A stretch of DNA of 64,000 bases from UBA4417 sp963714825 (GTDB taxonomy: Bacteria > Bacteroidota > Bacteroidia > Bacteroidales > UBA4417). Every line of letters starts with the position of its first letter. The stretch's first letter is position 1. The DNA lies in the NCBI GenBank assembly GCA_963714825.1, contig CAVQQF010000012.1, positions 310,001 through 374,000 of the forward strand, written 5' to 3'. A program made the position numbers and the translations under genes. Shown here piece after piece: positions 8,834-17,803 of the stretch. The notes below the pieces were generated by a model. That model was not told the origin of the DNA. It made no database searches and saw nothing but the letters and a program-made list of their open reading frames with translations.

Positions 8834-10620
8834 ATGGAAAACATCAGAAATTTTTGCATCATAGCACATATCGACCATGGCAAAAGCACCCTGGCCGACC
8901 GATTACTCGAAACTACCGGAACCCTTACCAGCCGGCAGCTTCAAAACCAGGTGCTTGATGATATGGACCTTGAGCGCGAGCGTGGCATCACCATTAAGAG
9001 CCATGCTATCCGTATGGATTACCTGAAAAACGGTATCAATTATAAACTCAACCTCATCGATACGCCGGGTCACGTTGATTTTTCCTACGAAGTGTCACGT
9101 GCCATCGCTGCCTGCGAAGGAGCCCTGCTTATTGTTGATGCAACCCAGGGGATACAGGCTCAAACCATCTCCAATTTATACCTGGCTCTCGAAAATGACC
9201 TTGAGATCATCCCGGTAATGAATAAAATGGATATGGATTCGGCTATGCCCGAAGAAGTTGAAGACCAGATAGTTGAACTTATTGGTTGCAAACCCGAAGA
9301 TATTATCCGTGCAAGTGCCCGTTCAGGAATGGGTATCGACGAAATACTCGAAGCCATCATTAACCGTATTCCTGCTCCTAAGGTGATCCGGATGCACCAC
9401 TGCAGGCATTGATATTTGACTCCAAATTCAATTCCTTCAGGGGAATCGTTGCCTATTTCCGGATTTTTAACGGTCAGATTAAAAAGGACGATTTTGTTAA
9501 ATTCGTTAATACGGGTAAAGAGTATTATGCCGAGGAAATAGGATTGCTGAAGCTTTCGCAAAAACCTATGGACATGCTTTCGGCAGGTGATGTGGGATAC
9601 ATTATTTCGGGCATAAAAACAGCCAAAGAAATTAAAGTTGGCGACACCATTACACACGTAGGCAAGCCTTGTGCTAAAGCCATCGAAGGATTTACCAATG
9701 TTAAACCCATGGTTTTTGCAGGCATCTACCCTATTGATGCTGACGATTACGAGGAACTTCGTACTTCTATCGAAAAATTACAGCTGAATGATGCTTCGCT
9801 CAGCTTTGAGCCCGAGTCGTCGGCGGCTTTGGGATTTGGTTTCCGTTGTGGCTTCCTTGGGTTGCTTCATATGGAAATAGTTCAGGAACGCCTCGACCGT
9901 GAGTTCGATATGGATGTGATCACCACCGTTCCGAACGTAATGTATAAGATCATTACAACAAAAGGAGAAGAAATTGAAGTGCATAACCCATCGGGCATGC
10001 CTGATACAACCTGGATCGACGATATTTACGAACCCTTTATTTCGGCACAGGTAATTTCGAAATCCGACTACCAGGGCTCCATAATGAAACTTTGCCTCGA
10101 TAAACGGGGAACCCTGAAAAACCAGGTTTATCTTACTCAGAACAGGGTTGAACTAAGTTTCGACCTTCCATTGGGTGAGATTGTAATCGATTTTTACGAT
10201 AAACTGAAAAGCATTTCGAAAGGCTACGCTTCCTTCGATTATCATATATCCGAATACCGCAAGGCCGACCTTGTAAAACTTGATATTCTGCTGAACGGCG
10301 ACCCGGTTGATGCGTTGAGTACCCTTATCCACCGCGAAAATGCTTACAATTTCGGACGACGTATCTGCGAAAAACTCAAAGAACTGATCCCCAGGCAACA
10401 ATACGAAGTTGCTATTCAGGCAGCCATTGGTGCTAAAATTATATCGCGCGAAACCATTAAGCCTTTGCGTAAAGATGTTATAGCCAAATGTTATGGCGGC
10501 GATATTTCGCGTAAACGTAAACTGCTCGAAAAACAAAAGAAAGGGAAGAAACGCATGCGCCAGATCGGGAACATCGATGTGCCTCAAAGTGCTTTCCTTG
10601 CTGTACTGAAACTTGATTAA
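8834..10620 (+). pseudogene. lepA: Elongation factor 4 (LepA), frameshifted
   Basis: LepA is a ribosomal GTPase that acts on stalled or mistranslocated ribosomes. The first part (8834-9412) has the GTPase motifs AHIDHGKST, RERGITI, DTPGH and NKMD. The second part, in another frame up to 10620, covers domains II to the LepA-specific C-terminus. At 9381-9384 the sequence reads AAGGTGATCC; adding one G would join the frames as PKGDPDAPLQALIFDS, which is what this family normally has here. As written, translation stops at 9412. Nothing else is damaged and the combined length (about 595 aa) is normal, so a one-base G-run error in the sequence is the likeliest explanation. A real mutation or recoding cannot be excluded. 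Confidence 0.9.
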
Positions 10621-10629
10621 ACTGTTTCT

Positions 10630-10709
10630 GTTTCAGGAAATTGCAGGAAAAGAAAGAATGAATAAACACTAATAAGATATTGTGCCGGGTGCCGGGTGCC
10701 GGGGGCCCA
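10630..10709 (+). repeat. Dispersed repeat with short GCCGGGT tandem, copy 1
   Basis: GTTTCAGGAAATTGCAG (10630-10646), then an A-rich stretch with AATAAACACTAA, then GTGCCGGGTGCCGGGTGCCGGG (10682-10703). The same order of blocks recurs at 48211-48465, where the tandem part is a much longer 14-bp repeat. It begins about 10 bp after the lepA stop codon. Confidence 0.75.
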
Positions 10710-10984
10710 AATAACAAACCATTTTTATAATTTATTGTAGAAATGTTTTTTATGACGGTCTTCATAATGTTTTGATGCATTTGTTTTTAGTTCCGATAAT
10801 TATCGGGATTATCTTTTGTATATTTTGAAGTTTATATATTAATCAGGTTAACATATGCAGTTCTCAAATATTTTAGTGATCAATATTTTTTTGAAAGAAT
10901 AATTAAAAAACTTTCATTCTGTTGTAACTTTAGGGTCCTTTAAACCGTATTACCTTCGAAAAGTAACAACCGATAGCCCGGAAA
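10710..10984. other. AT-rich intergenic region before the ECF sigma gene
   Basis: Mostly AT-rich with no gene. A 14-bp palindrome CCGATAATTATCGG lies at 10793-10806. A promoter-like TAACTTTA sits at 10925-10932, about 50 bp before the sigma gene; it departs from TAnnTTTG at the last base. Confidence 0.4.
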
Positions 10985-11473
10985 ATGACATCAACCGAGT
11001 ACAATTCATGCGCTGATCTTTACTCCGACGGAGTATATCGCTTTATCCTCAAAAACATTAAGGACAGGGATACGGCTCAGGATATTGTGCAGGAATCGTT
11101 TGTAAGAATGTGGGAAAGAGTGAAAGATATATCGTACGAAAAAGCACGTTCTTATCTTTTTACCACAGCTTATCATACCATGATCGATCATATCCGCAGG
11201 AACAAGCGCCTGAGTTCAATCGACGACAGTTATAACGAACAGCGCGACGAATCGGCCGGGAGTTATAACGACCTGAAGGAAGTAATAAATGAAGCTGTAA
11301 ACAAGCTACCGGAAATTCAGCGATCGGCAATTATGCTCCGCGACTACGAAGGATACTCGTACGAAGAAATTGGCGAAATACTGAAACTCAACGAATCGCA
11401 GGTTAAAGTGTACATATTCAGGGCACGCACTTTCCTGAAACAATACATCGGAAGCCTCGATATGGTCATATAA
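10985..11473 (+). CDS. ECF-type RNA polymerase sigma factor
   Basis: This 162-aa sigma-70-family protein contains region 2 (about residues 15-75, with DTAQDIVQESFVRMWE and the DHIRRNKR end) and region 4 (about 100-155, with the helix-turn-helix YSYEEIGEILKLNESQVKVYIFRAR). It lacks regions 1 and 3, as ECF sigma factors do. The next gene, 29 bp downstream, encodes a single-pass membrane protein in the usual anti-sigma position. Together with the GIN-domain gene further on this suggests an envelope-responsive regulon. The target genes are not known from the sequence. Confidence 0.93.
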   Translation: MTSTEYNSCADLYSDGVYRFILKNIKDRDTAQDIVQESFVRMWERVKDISYEKARSYLFTTAYHTMIDHIRRNKRLSSIDDSYNEQRDESAGSYNDLKEVINEAVNKLPEIQRSAIMLRDYEGYSYEEIGEILKLNESQVKVYIFRARTFLKQYIGSLDMVI

Positions 11474-11502
11474 GTAACTCAACCAACTGAAAATTAAATA
11501 AA

Positions 11503-12891
11503 ATGAAAATCAACAGGGATAATTACGAAGCATATTTCCTCGACTACCACGAAGGGCAGTTAAGCCCCGAAATGGCTGAGGAAGTTCTGGCTTTTGTAGA
11601 GCTTAATCCCGATCTTAAAAACATTTTCTTTGATTTTGAAGCGGTTTCGCTTGAGGCTGATGAAAGTATAGTTTTTGCAAACAAATCATCGTTAAAAAAA
11701 AATGAGATGTTTGCCGATACAGAGGTCAATGAACTGAATTGTGAAGACTTTATGCTTCGCGAAACCGAAGGCTTGCTGACCAAGCAGGAAATAAAATCGC
11801 TCGATGCATTTATCAGCCGGAATCCTCAGTGCGAAGCCGACCGGAAGTTATTTAAGCTTGCCCATCTTTCGCCCGAAAATGAAATTGTATTCGAAAGTAA
11901 GGAACAGCTAAAGAAAAAGGCCATTCCCGTAGGTGCAATCACTGCCGACACATACGAAACCTACCTGGCCCGCGAACTCGAAGGCGATCTGAACCAAGGC
12001 GAACAACTTGCGCTTGCTGAATTTATGCAGTATAATCCGCATCTCGAAAAGGAGCGCCAACTCTACACACATACTATTCTTAAAGCTGACGAAGATATTG
12101 TTTTTGAAAACAAAGGCAGCCTTAAGCGATCCGTTATACCTTTACGTCGTATTGCATATTACGCTCTCTCAGCAGCAGCATCCATTGCATTGATTTTCAG
12201 CATATATTTCCTGCTTGATGTAAATAAAGTACCACAAAATATTGCTCAACAAGGTAATGTTAAAAATACCATCGAAAACAGTACAAATCCTTTAACTCAG
12301 ATCCCCGGCGAGGTTGAAGTAAAATCTAATCCTGCCACAACTGTAGCTGAAGCAGCCGTCGCCAATAACTACACACCGGCAAAACCAGGCGTAGCATCCG
12401 AAAAATTAAGTGTTGACACGCATTCACCAAACCAGCTTGCCATCGCCGAACGCCATTCTATCACATTACTTGGATCGAAATCGGTAAGGGTGATTAAAAC
12501 AAAGCAGTTTGTTGACCCCCAGTTTACATTTATCCGCAGCAGCCAGATGGTTATGAATCAAAACCGGGAGTTTTATTATAACCTTAAACTCGCTGAAGAG
12601 ATACAATATGCTGAACTGAATGCAGAGGATAAAAATCCGGGTCGTACCATATTAAATGCAGCTTCACAAAAAGTGGGTGAATTATTTGCCTTTAACCGTA
12701 ACAAACCAGAGCCCCGCGATGAAAATAAAAATATCTCGCTCTGGACATTTGCTCAGCTTGGCGTTCAAACAATAAATACGGTTACATCGGGCGAGCTTGA
12801 ACTGAAACTTAAAAAGGACGACGAGGGAAAAGTTATAGCCTATGGCTTTGAAAACGGGATCGTAGATTTCGAAAAAGAACTGAAGAAATAA
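11503..12891 (+). CDS. Putative membrane anti-sigma-like protein with three cytoplasmic repeats
   Basis: I do not recognise a named family. The 462-aa protein has one clear membrane helix (about 217-238). The part before it is three degenerate repeats of about 65 residues (1-66, 76-140, 145-209). Each begins with an acidic EAYFLDYHEGQLS-like segment, as in ARELEGDLNQGE, and ends with IVFENKGSLK or a close variant. The part after the helix (239-462) is predicted to be periplasmic. The layout, N-terminal cytoplasmic and C-terminal periplasmic after an ECF sigma gene, fits an anti-sigma factor. The repeats could be three copies of the sigma-binding module; this is inference. Confidence 0.75.
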   Translation: MKINRDNYEAYFLDYHEGQLSPEMAEEVLAFVELNPDLKNIFFDFEAVSLEADESIVFANKSSLKKNEMFADTEVNELNCEDFMLRETEGLLTKQEIKSLDAFISRNPQCEADRKLFKLAHLSPENEIVFESKEQLKKKAIPVGAITADTYETYLARELEGDLNQGEQLALAEFMQYNPHLEKERQLYTHTILKADEDIVFENKGSLKRSVIPLRRIAYYALSAAASIALIFSIYFLLDVNKVPQNIAQQGNVKNTIENSTNPLTQIPGEVEVKSNPATTVAEAAVANNYTPAKPGVASEKLSVDTHSPNQLAIAERHSITLLGSKSVRVIKTKQFVDPQFTFIRSSQMVMNQNREFYYNLKLAEEIQYAELNAEDKNPGRTILNAASQKVGELFAFNRNKPEPRDENKNISLWTFAQLGVQTINTVTSGELELKLKKDDEGKVIAYGFENGIVDFEKELKK

Positions 12892-12911
12892 CAGAGCCAC
12901 AATTCACAAAC

Positions 12912-12934
12912 ACCGGGTATGTCCCGGTTTTTTT
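12912..12934 (+). terminator. Intrinsic terminator after sigma/anti-sigma operon
   Basis: The stem ACCGGG (12912-12917) / CCCGGT (12923-12928) with a 5-nt loop is followed by a run of seven or more T residues. Confidence 0.8.
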
Positions 12935-13141
12935 ATGCATTCAAATTTGTAATCACAACTGAAAGGTGCTTTAAGATTAAAAAAAACTGAAAGTTATTAT
13001 AACTAAACTCAAAGGATCACGAATGCACGGAAAAGCAACCTATAAAAATTTAACTTTTTTATCTATCGCCTGTAACATAATTACCTGGCTCCACGTCTAG
13101 CTACCAGAAAACAATAATAGCAACCATAAAAAACAAATCCC

Positions 13142-14752
13142 ATGAAAACGCCTACACTCATATTGGCAGCAACAATGATACTTTCATTCAGTTTCAGCAA
13201 TGTTAAAGCTCAAACAAAAGGAAACGCCAATGTAACTACCCAGGAACGCGAGGTTTCAGATTTTAAAGCCATCAAGGTAAGTTGTGCCATTAACCTTATT
13301 TTATCGCAGGGCGACCAGCAAATGGTAAAAGTGACCACCGACGAAAATCTGCAAGCCCGGTTAATAACCAAAGTCAGCAACGGAACACTGAACCTGAGCT
13401 GCGAAAATGTGCAGAATGCAACCAAACTCGATGTTTATGTAACCGCTGTAAACCTCGAGAAAATTGATGCCAGCGGTGCCTCGAAAGTAACAGCTACCAC
13501 TCCCTTAAAAAGCGACAATTTCGTACTCAATACTTCGGGAGCAGCCAAGACTGATATGACTATTGAAGCAGATGTTTTTAACAACGAAACCAGCGGAGCT
13601 GCAACCAATAAAATAATCCTTTTTGCCAATAAGGCAAATACCGAAATCAGCGGTGCAGGCAGCATGACGCTCAAAGGAACTGTTGAAGAGCATACTACCG
13701 AAGTTTCAGGAGCCGGAAGTCTTAAAGCCCTGGAATTTATAACCGATAATACCATGGCAGAGGTATCGGGTGCAGGAACAGCCCGCATTATGGCTCGCAA
13801 AATGCTCAAAGCTGATCTGTCGGGTGCAGGCAGCATTACCTATTTCGATAAGGATAATCTTAAGAAAATAGCCCGCCAGGGAGAATACCAGATTACATTC
13901 GACGGTATGGAAAATGTAACAAATGTCATTATCGAAGAGGATGAAAAAATTACAGAAAACCCTGCAAGGTCATGGAATTATTCGGATAACAATGATTCGG
14001 TAACGGTGATAATGAACGACAAGAAAATTGTAGTAATAACCGATGATTCAGTAAGTGTAAACCTGGGAAAACGCGACTATACAATAAGCGACGAGGGTGT
14101 TAAAATTAAAAAACACGATAAAAAGCCAAAATTTAACGGCCACTGGGCAGGTTTTGAACTGGGTGTTAACGGCTTACTGAATGCAAACAGCAATATTGAT
14201 TACCCGGCCGGATATGAATTTATGGATCTGAATTACACCAAATCGATGGCCGTAAATATCAACTTCTTCGAACAGAATGTAAACCTGATAAACCAGCAGC
14301 TCGGACTTGTAACCGGAATGGGATTAACATGGAATAACTATCGCTTTGGTAAGAATGTAATACTTACTGACGACGGAGAATTTGACGGATATTTTGATAC
14401 CGACCCAGGCAAGAATTATGAAAAAAGCAAACTAACCGTTACTTACCTAAAAGTTCCTTTAATGCTCGAATACCAGACTAACAGCAAGATGAAAGCAAAC
14501 AGTTTTCATGTGTCGGCAGGAGCAGTGGGCGCATTGAGGCTGGCCTCGCATACCAAAGTTGTTTACGACGGCAATAAATCGAAGGATAAGGGCGATTATT
14601 ATATCAATCCTTTTAAAGTGGATGCAATCGCAAAAATCGGCTGGGGAGTAATTAATCTGTATGGCACCTATGCACTCACCGAAATGTTCCGTAATAACAG
14701 GGGACCTGAGGTATATCCTTTTGAAATAGGAATTACCCTGGCAGGATTCTGA
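13142..14752 (+). CDS. GIN-domain (DUF2807) protein fused to an outer-membrane beta-barrel-like region
   Basis: This 536-aa exported protein has a signal peptide (residues 1-23, ending VKAQ). Residues about 35-235 form a head-GIN/DUF2807 domain built of repeated short strands with a recurring SGA(G/A) motif (DASGASKV, NTSGAAK, EVSGAGS), typical of a right-handed beta-helix. A charged linker follows (about 240-335). The last ~200 residues (HWAGFELGVNGLL to the terminal aromatic FEIGITLAGF) look like a PorT-type outer-membrane beta barrel. It is probably a surface or outer-membrane protein. It lies after the ECF sigma unit but beyond a terminator, so co-regulation is possible but not shown. Confidence 0.85.
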   Translation: MKTPTLILAATMILSFSFSNVKAQTKGNANVTTQEREVSDFKAIKVSCAINLILSQGDQQMVKVTTDENLQARLITKVSNGTLNLSCENVQNATKLDVYVTAVNLEKIDASGASKVTATTPLKSDNFVLNTSGAAKTDMTIEADVFNNETSGAATNKIILFANKANTEISGAGSMTLKGTVEEHTTEVSGAGSLKALEFITDNTMAEVSGAGTARIMARKMLKADLSGAGSITYFDKDNLKKIARQGEYQITFDGMENVTNVIIEEDEKITENPARSWNYSDNNDSVTVIMNDKKIVVITDDSVSVNLGKRDYTISDEGVKIKKHDKKPKFNGHWAGFELGVNGLLNANSNIDYPAGYEFMDLNYTKSMAVNINFFEQNVNLINQQLGLVTGMGLTWNNYRFGKNVILTDDGEFDGYFDTDPGKNYEKSKLTVTYLKVPLMLEYQTNSKMKANSFHVSAGAVGALRLASHTKVVYDGNKSKDKGDYYINPFKVDAIAKIGWGVINLYGTYALTEMFRNNRGPEVYPFEIGITLAGF

Positions 14753-14839
14753 TAACAGTAAAAAAAATCAGGATTGAGAATAAAAAAAGATATTTAACGT
14801 ACTATTTTCTGCAATCTCCGGACTATAGTTGATTGACAC

Positions 14840-14868
14840 ACTGCCTCCAAAAGAGGCAGTTTTTTTTT
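14840..14868 (+). terminator. Intrinsic terminator upstream of yebC
   Basis: A perfect stem ACTGCCTC (14840-14847) / GAGGCAGT (14853-14860) with a 5-nt loop precedes eight T residues. It ends the GIN-domain transcript and rules out translation starts for yebC upstream of it. Confidence 0.92.
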
Positions 14869-15075
14869 ACCTTCAAAGCATTAACTTTGTGCCCAACTGG
14901 TGATAAAAGAAAATTAGTGTTACTCTTTTTCAGGATTTCAAAGCAGTTGAATCTTTATCCTGACTTTACATTTAACAGGGTCATATCCCGGTTATTGGAA
15001 GAAATACCGGCACTTAACCAATCGCATTATCAGTTAAATAATCAATTTATACAACAACCTGAAATACCTAATTCT
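14869..15075 (+). other. yebC upstream region
   Basis: No gene is seen. The frame of yebC is open here but this is not supported as coding. A TAACTTTG box at 14882-14889 matches the -7 consensus and may start a leader of nearly 190 nt; no closer box was found. Confidence 0.4.
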
Positions 15076-15816
15076 ATGTCGGGACATAATAAATGGTCGA
15101 CCATTAAACGCAAAAAAGGGGCATTGGATGCCAAGAGGTCGAAAATTTTCTCAAAAATCATTAAGGAAATAACCGTTGCAGTAAAAGAAAGTGGTCCCGA
15201 TCCGGATGCAAACCCACGGCTAAGGCTTGCCATTTCGAACGCCAAAGGCGCCAGCATGCCTAAGGATAACATACAACGTGCTATAAGTAAAGGTTCCGAT
15301 AAGGATGCGGCTAACTTTATTGAGTGTACTTTCGAAGGTTATGCCAACGGCGGTATTGCTATTTTTATAGAAGCCACTACCGACAACCAGCAGCGCACCA
15401 TTTCGAATGTACGGATGTATTTCAATAAGTTCGCAGGCAACCTGGGCACCAACGGATCGCTGAGCTTTCTGTTCGACCGCAAAGGAATGTTTACCGTTCC
15501 GCAAGGCACGCTTAATGCCGATGATTTCGAGATGGAAATGATTGAAGCCGGGGCCGAGGACATGCAGCTGGAGGACGAATTTTTCACCATTACTACGGCA
15601 ATGGAAAATTTTGGTTCCATGATGAAAAAACTCGAAGAACTTGGCATAGAACCTGAAAATGCAGAGCTTCAGCGCATACCCAAAGAAACTACAAAACTCG
15701 AACTCGAAACAGCCAAAAAAGTAATGCGGCTAATCGAAATGTTCGAAGAAGACGATGATGTACAAGCCGTTTACCACAACCTGGAAATTACTGACGAACT
15801 GATGGAAGCGATGTAA
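15076..15816 (+). CDS. yebC: YebC/PmpR-family protein (probable transcriptional/translational regulator)
   Basis: This 246-aa protein starts with the family signature MSGHNKWSTIKRKKGALDAK and contains the conserved GYANGGIAIFIEATTDNQQRT segment. I chose the ATG at 15076 because family members begin exactly there. The frame extends upstream to 14833, but that stretch contains a complete terminator. YebC proteins bind DNA as regulators in some bacteria, and recent work links the family to relief of ribosome stalling. No operon partners are evident. Confidence 0.95.
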   Translation: MSGHNKWSTIKRKKGALDAKRSKIFSKIIKEITVAVKESGPDPDANPRLRLAISNAKGASMPKDNIQRAISKGSDKDAANFIECTFEGYANGGIAIFIEATTDNQQRTISNVRMYFNKFAGNLGTNGSLSFLFDRKGMFTVPQGTLNADDFEMEMIEAGAEDMQLEDEFFTITTAMENFGSMMKKLEELGIEPENAELQRIPKETTKLELETAKKVMRLIEMFEEDDDVQAVYHNLEITDELMEAM

Positions 15817-15960
15817 TACTCGACCCAGGTTATGACAAGTGTCAGATTGAGGGGCACATTTCTGTTCGCAAAAGAAAACTACTTACTGGCGGCAAAACTT
15901 GTAATTTTATTCCATACCTGCCATTTGCTGTAGTTTTTTTTACTGTCATGTACTTTATTT

Positions 15961-16266
15961 TCAGATATCTACACTTAATTTTAAATGTCTTCCAAATCCT
16001 TCACGGATAATTCTCATAAGTGTCGAAAGCCGAATGTCACTGGCATCATTTTCAATTCGGGAAATGTATGTCTTTGTTGTTCCACACTTTGCTGCCAATT
16101 GCTCTTGCGTCATTCCGTGCTCTCTCCTTAATTCCTGAAGCATTACACCTAGTTTGAATGATTCAAAACCTTCTTCATACTTTTCGCGTGTTTCAGTTCC
16201 ACGTTTTCCATATTCAGAATCCAGATGGTCAGCAAATGATGTCAGGTTTTTATTTATCTTTTTCAT
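15961..16266 (-). CDS. HigA-like XRE-family antitoxin
   Basis: This 101-aa protein has a helix-turn-helix XRE domain (about residues 40-95; REEHGMTQEQLAAKCGTTKTYISRIEN-like region). The N-terminal part (DHLDSEYGKRGTETREKYEEGFESFKLG) is typical of antitoxins paired with Gp49/HigB toxins. It overlaps the upstream toxin gene by 17 bp, with toxin first and antitoxin second, the usual hig order. It should neutralise the toxin and repress the shared promoter. Confidence 0.9.
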   Translation of the reverse strand: MKKINKNLTSFADHLDSEYGKRGTETREKYEEGFESFKLGVMLQELRREHGMTQEQLAAKCGTTKTYISRIENDASDIRLSTLMRIIREGFGRHLKLSVDI

Positions 16267-16603
16267 CGAAGTATTGTTTTTTTAGTTTTTCTGCAAGGTC
16301 TATTTCACTCTTCGGTGTTTTCCGGGTTTTCTTGATAAATCCGTTAATCAACACAATCAATCTCCCTGCGTCAAAGAAGCTGAAAACCCTATAAATGTTA
16401 GAGCCGACCTCAACCCTAATTTCAAAAAGGCCCGAGGACCCTTTCATATATGAGAAATATTTTTCAGGAACACGTTCTATCTCCGAAATTAGTTGTAACG
16501 TCCAGTTGAACTTATTCTTAACTTCTGGATTTAGAGTAGCATAAAAGTCAAGATAAAAGTTCTTATAGTAAAAAACGTTTCTGACGAATCTTTCCTTCAC
16601 CAT
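16250..16603 (-). CDS. HigB/Gp49-type RelE-superfamily toxin
   Basis: This 117-aa protein belongs to the phage-derived Gp49-like/HigB toxin family. The core FEIRVEVGSNIYRVFSFFDAGRLIVLINGFIKK has the beta-sheet and basic residues expected of a ribosome-dependent mRNA interferase. The C-terminal tail EIDLAEKLKKQYF is typical. A -7-like box TAACTTTG read on the minus strand lies at 16605-16612, directly against the ATG, so the mRNA may be leaderless or start at the second codon (GTG). Confidence 0.88.
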   Translation of the reverse strand: MVKERFVRNVFYYKNFYLDFYATLNPEVKNKFNWTLQLISEIERVPEKYFSYMKGSSGLFEIRVEVGSNIYRVFSFFDAGRLIVLINGFIKKTRKTPKSEIDLAEKLKKQYFDEKDK

Positions 16604-16752
16604 GCAAAGTTAGCTAATTAGTGAACATTAAACAAGATATTATATAAATCTTCTTTCTGGCATTTTTTTCAGTAGCAACAGCATTGAAGGTAACTCATAT
16701 AATACCAGGGTATTTTATATGCCGGTTTTCAATTACCTGAAGTTCGCGGGAA

Positions 16753-17457
16753 CTAACGAGCCACTATTATTTTTTTTGTAATAATTCCATTCCCTGCCCT
16801 GAATGCCAGGAAATAAATACCCGGGTTAAGGTTAGAAATATTCCAGTTTATGCTGTGATCTCCTTTACCAAGCCATCCTTTATAAACATTCACCACAGCC
16901 TGTCCCAATGAATTGAAGGCAGTTATTTCGATCAGAGCAGAATTATACATTATAATATGAATAGCCGCGTTAACCGAAACCGGGTTTGGATCAATCGAAA
17001 CAATAGTAAAGGCAGAGAGGCCTGCTCCAGGTAGTTCCTCTATACCAACATTCTGAAAGCAATCACTTTGATGGTTCCCAATCAGAGCAGGAACATTTGG
17101 CATATTTCCTTCGATAGTAAATGAAGTGGAACCAAATAAAGCACTGTCGTTGGGATAATCTCTCCATTTTCCGTAAACATCAACCGTATAATAACCGGGC
17201 GACAAAGGACCAATTTTGGTATTGAGATTGAAATAACACAAACAATAGGCTACATCGCCGGTATCAATCTCATAAACAAAAATATGATTATCAACCTCCC
17301 GGAATTCCATCATAAATAATGAAGCACAATTCGTGTGGTAGTTTTTGTGCCAGATGGTAGCAGTATCGGCATTTACTTCGGCATAAATGGTATCGGCAAC
17401 TGAAATGTTTAAAAATCCCAGAACACAAATACTGATAAGTGTAATTATCTTATTCAT
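16753..17457 (-). CDS. Secreted protein with type IX secretion (T9SS) sorting domain
   Basis: This 234-aa protein has an N-terminal signal peptide (about 1-20, GFLNISVADT) and a C-terminal T9SS type A sorting domain (about 155-234). That domain shows the DPNPVS start, IEITAFNSLGQAV middle and LNPGIYFLAFRAGNGIITKKIIV end. The middle region has no recognised domain. It should be exported by Sec and then moved across the outer membrane by T9SS. It stands alone, opposite to its neighbours in function. Confidence 0.85.
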   Translation of the reverse strand: MNKIITLISICVLGFLNISVADTIYAEVNADTATIWHKNYHTNCASLFMMEFREVDNHIFVYEIDTGDVAYCLCYFNLNTKIGPLSPGYYTVDVYGKWRDYPNDSALFGSTSFTIEGNMPNVPALIGNHQSDCFQNVGIEELPGAGLSAFTIVSIDPNPVSVNAAIHIIMYNSALIEITAFNSLGQAVVNVYKGWLGKGDHSINWNISNLNPGIYFLAFRAGNGIITKKIIVAR

Positions 17458-17557
17458 AGCTGATTGTTTTATATTAACAAATTTAATAAAAATAGATGTA
17501 TTCTCTTCAAAAAGTTAAAAATAAAGTACCTATTCAGACTGAATAAAAGGGTTTATG

Positions 17558-17676
17558 GCCACAGATTTCGCAGATTTCACAGATTTCAATAGATTTCAAT
17601 AGATTTCTTAGATTTCTTAGATTAATTTAATTATAAATTGGAAATCTCTTTCTGTGAAATCTGCGTAATCTGTGGC
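17558..17676. repeat. Imperfect inverted repeat with internal AGATTTC-type tandem repeats
   Basis: The 26-nt arms at 17558-17583 and 17651-17676 are reverse complements with a single mismatch (core CGCAGATTTCACAGA / TCTGTGAAATCTGCG). The 67-nt centre holds short direct repeats of TTCAATAGA and TTCTTAGAT types. The two arms could fold into a long hairpin. It lies between the T9SS protein and the blaI promoter. Confidence 0.85.
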
Positions 17677-17747
17677 ATTTATCTGTTAATGAATGTCTTA
17701 TATGAAATGATTAATAAAAAATAAAAAATATTTTCACCTAAATTAAC

Positions 17748-17785
17748 TTTTTAGTTGTATAACTATGTTTTTAGTTGTATCTTTG
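17748..17785 (+). promoter_or_regulatory. blaI-blaR1 promoter with duplicated operator-like sequence
   Basis: TTG at 17755-17757 and TATCTTTG at 17778-17785, 20 bp apart, fit the Bacteroidota -33/-7 promoter. A 13-bp direct repeat TTTTTAGTTGTAT occurs at 17748-17760 and 17768-17780, also 20 bp apart (two helical turns) and covering both promoter elements. It is a good candidate for BlaI autorepression sites. Confidence 0.7.
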
Positions 17786-17803
17786 TATCCTAATTCAGTT
17801 GAT

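Noticed and set aside
14833..15075. Upstream extension of yebC
   Set aside because: The stretch contains a full intrinsic terminator, and the family N-terminus MSGHNKW begins at 15076.
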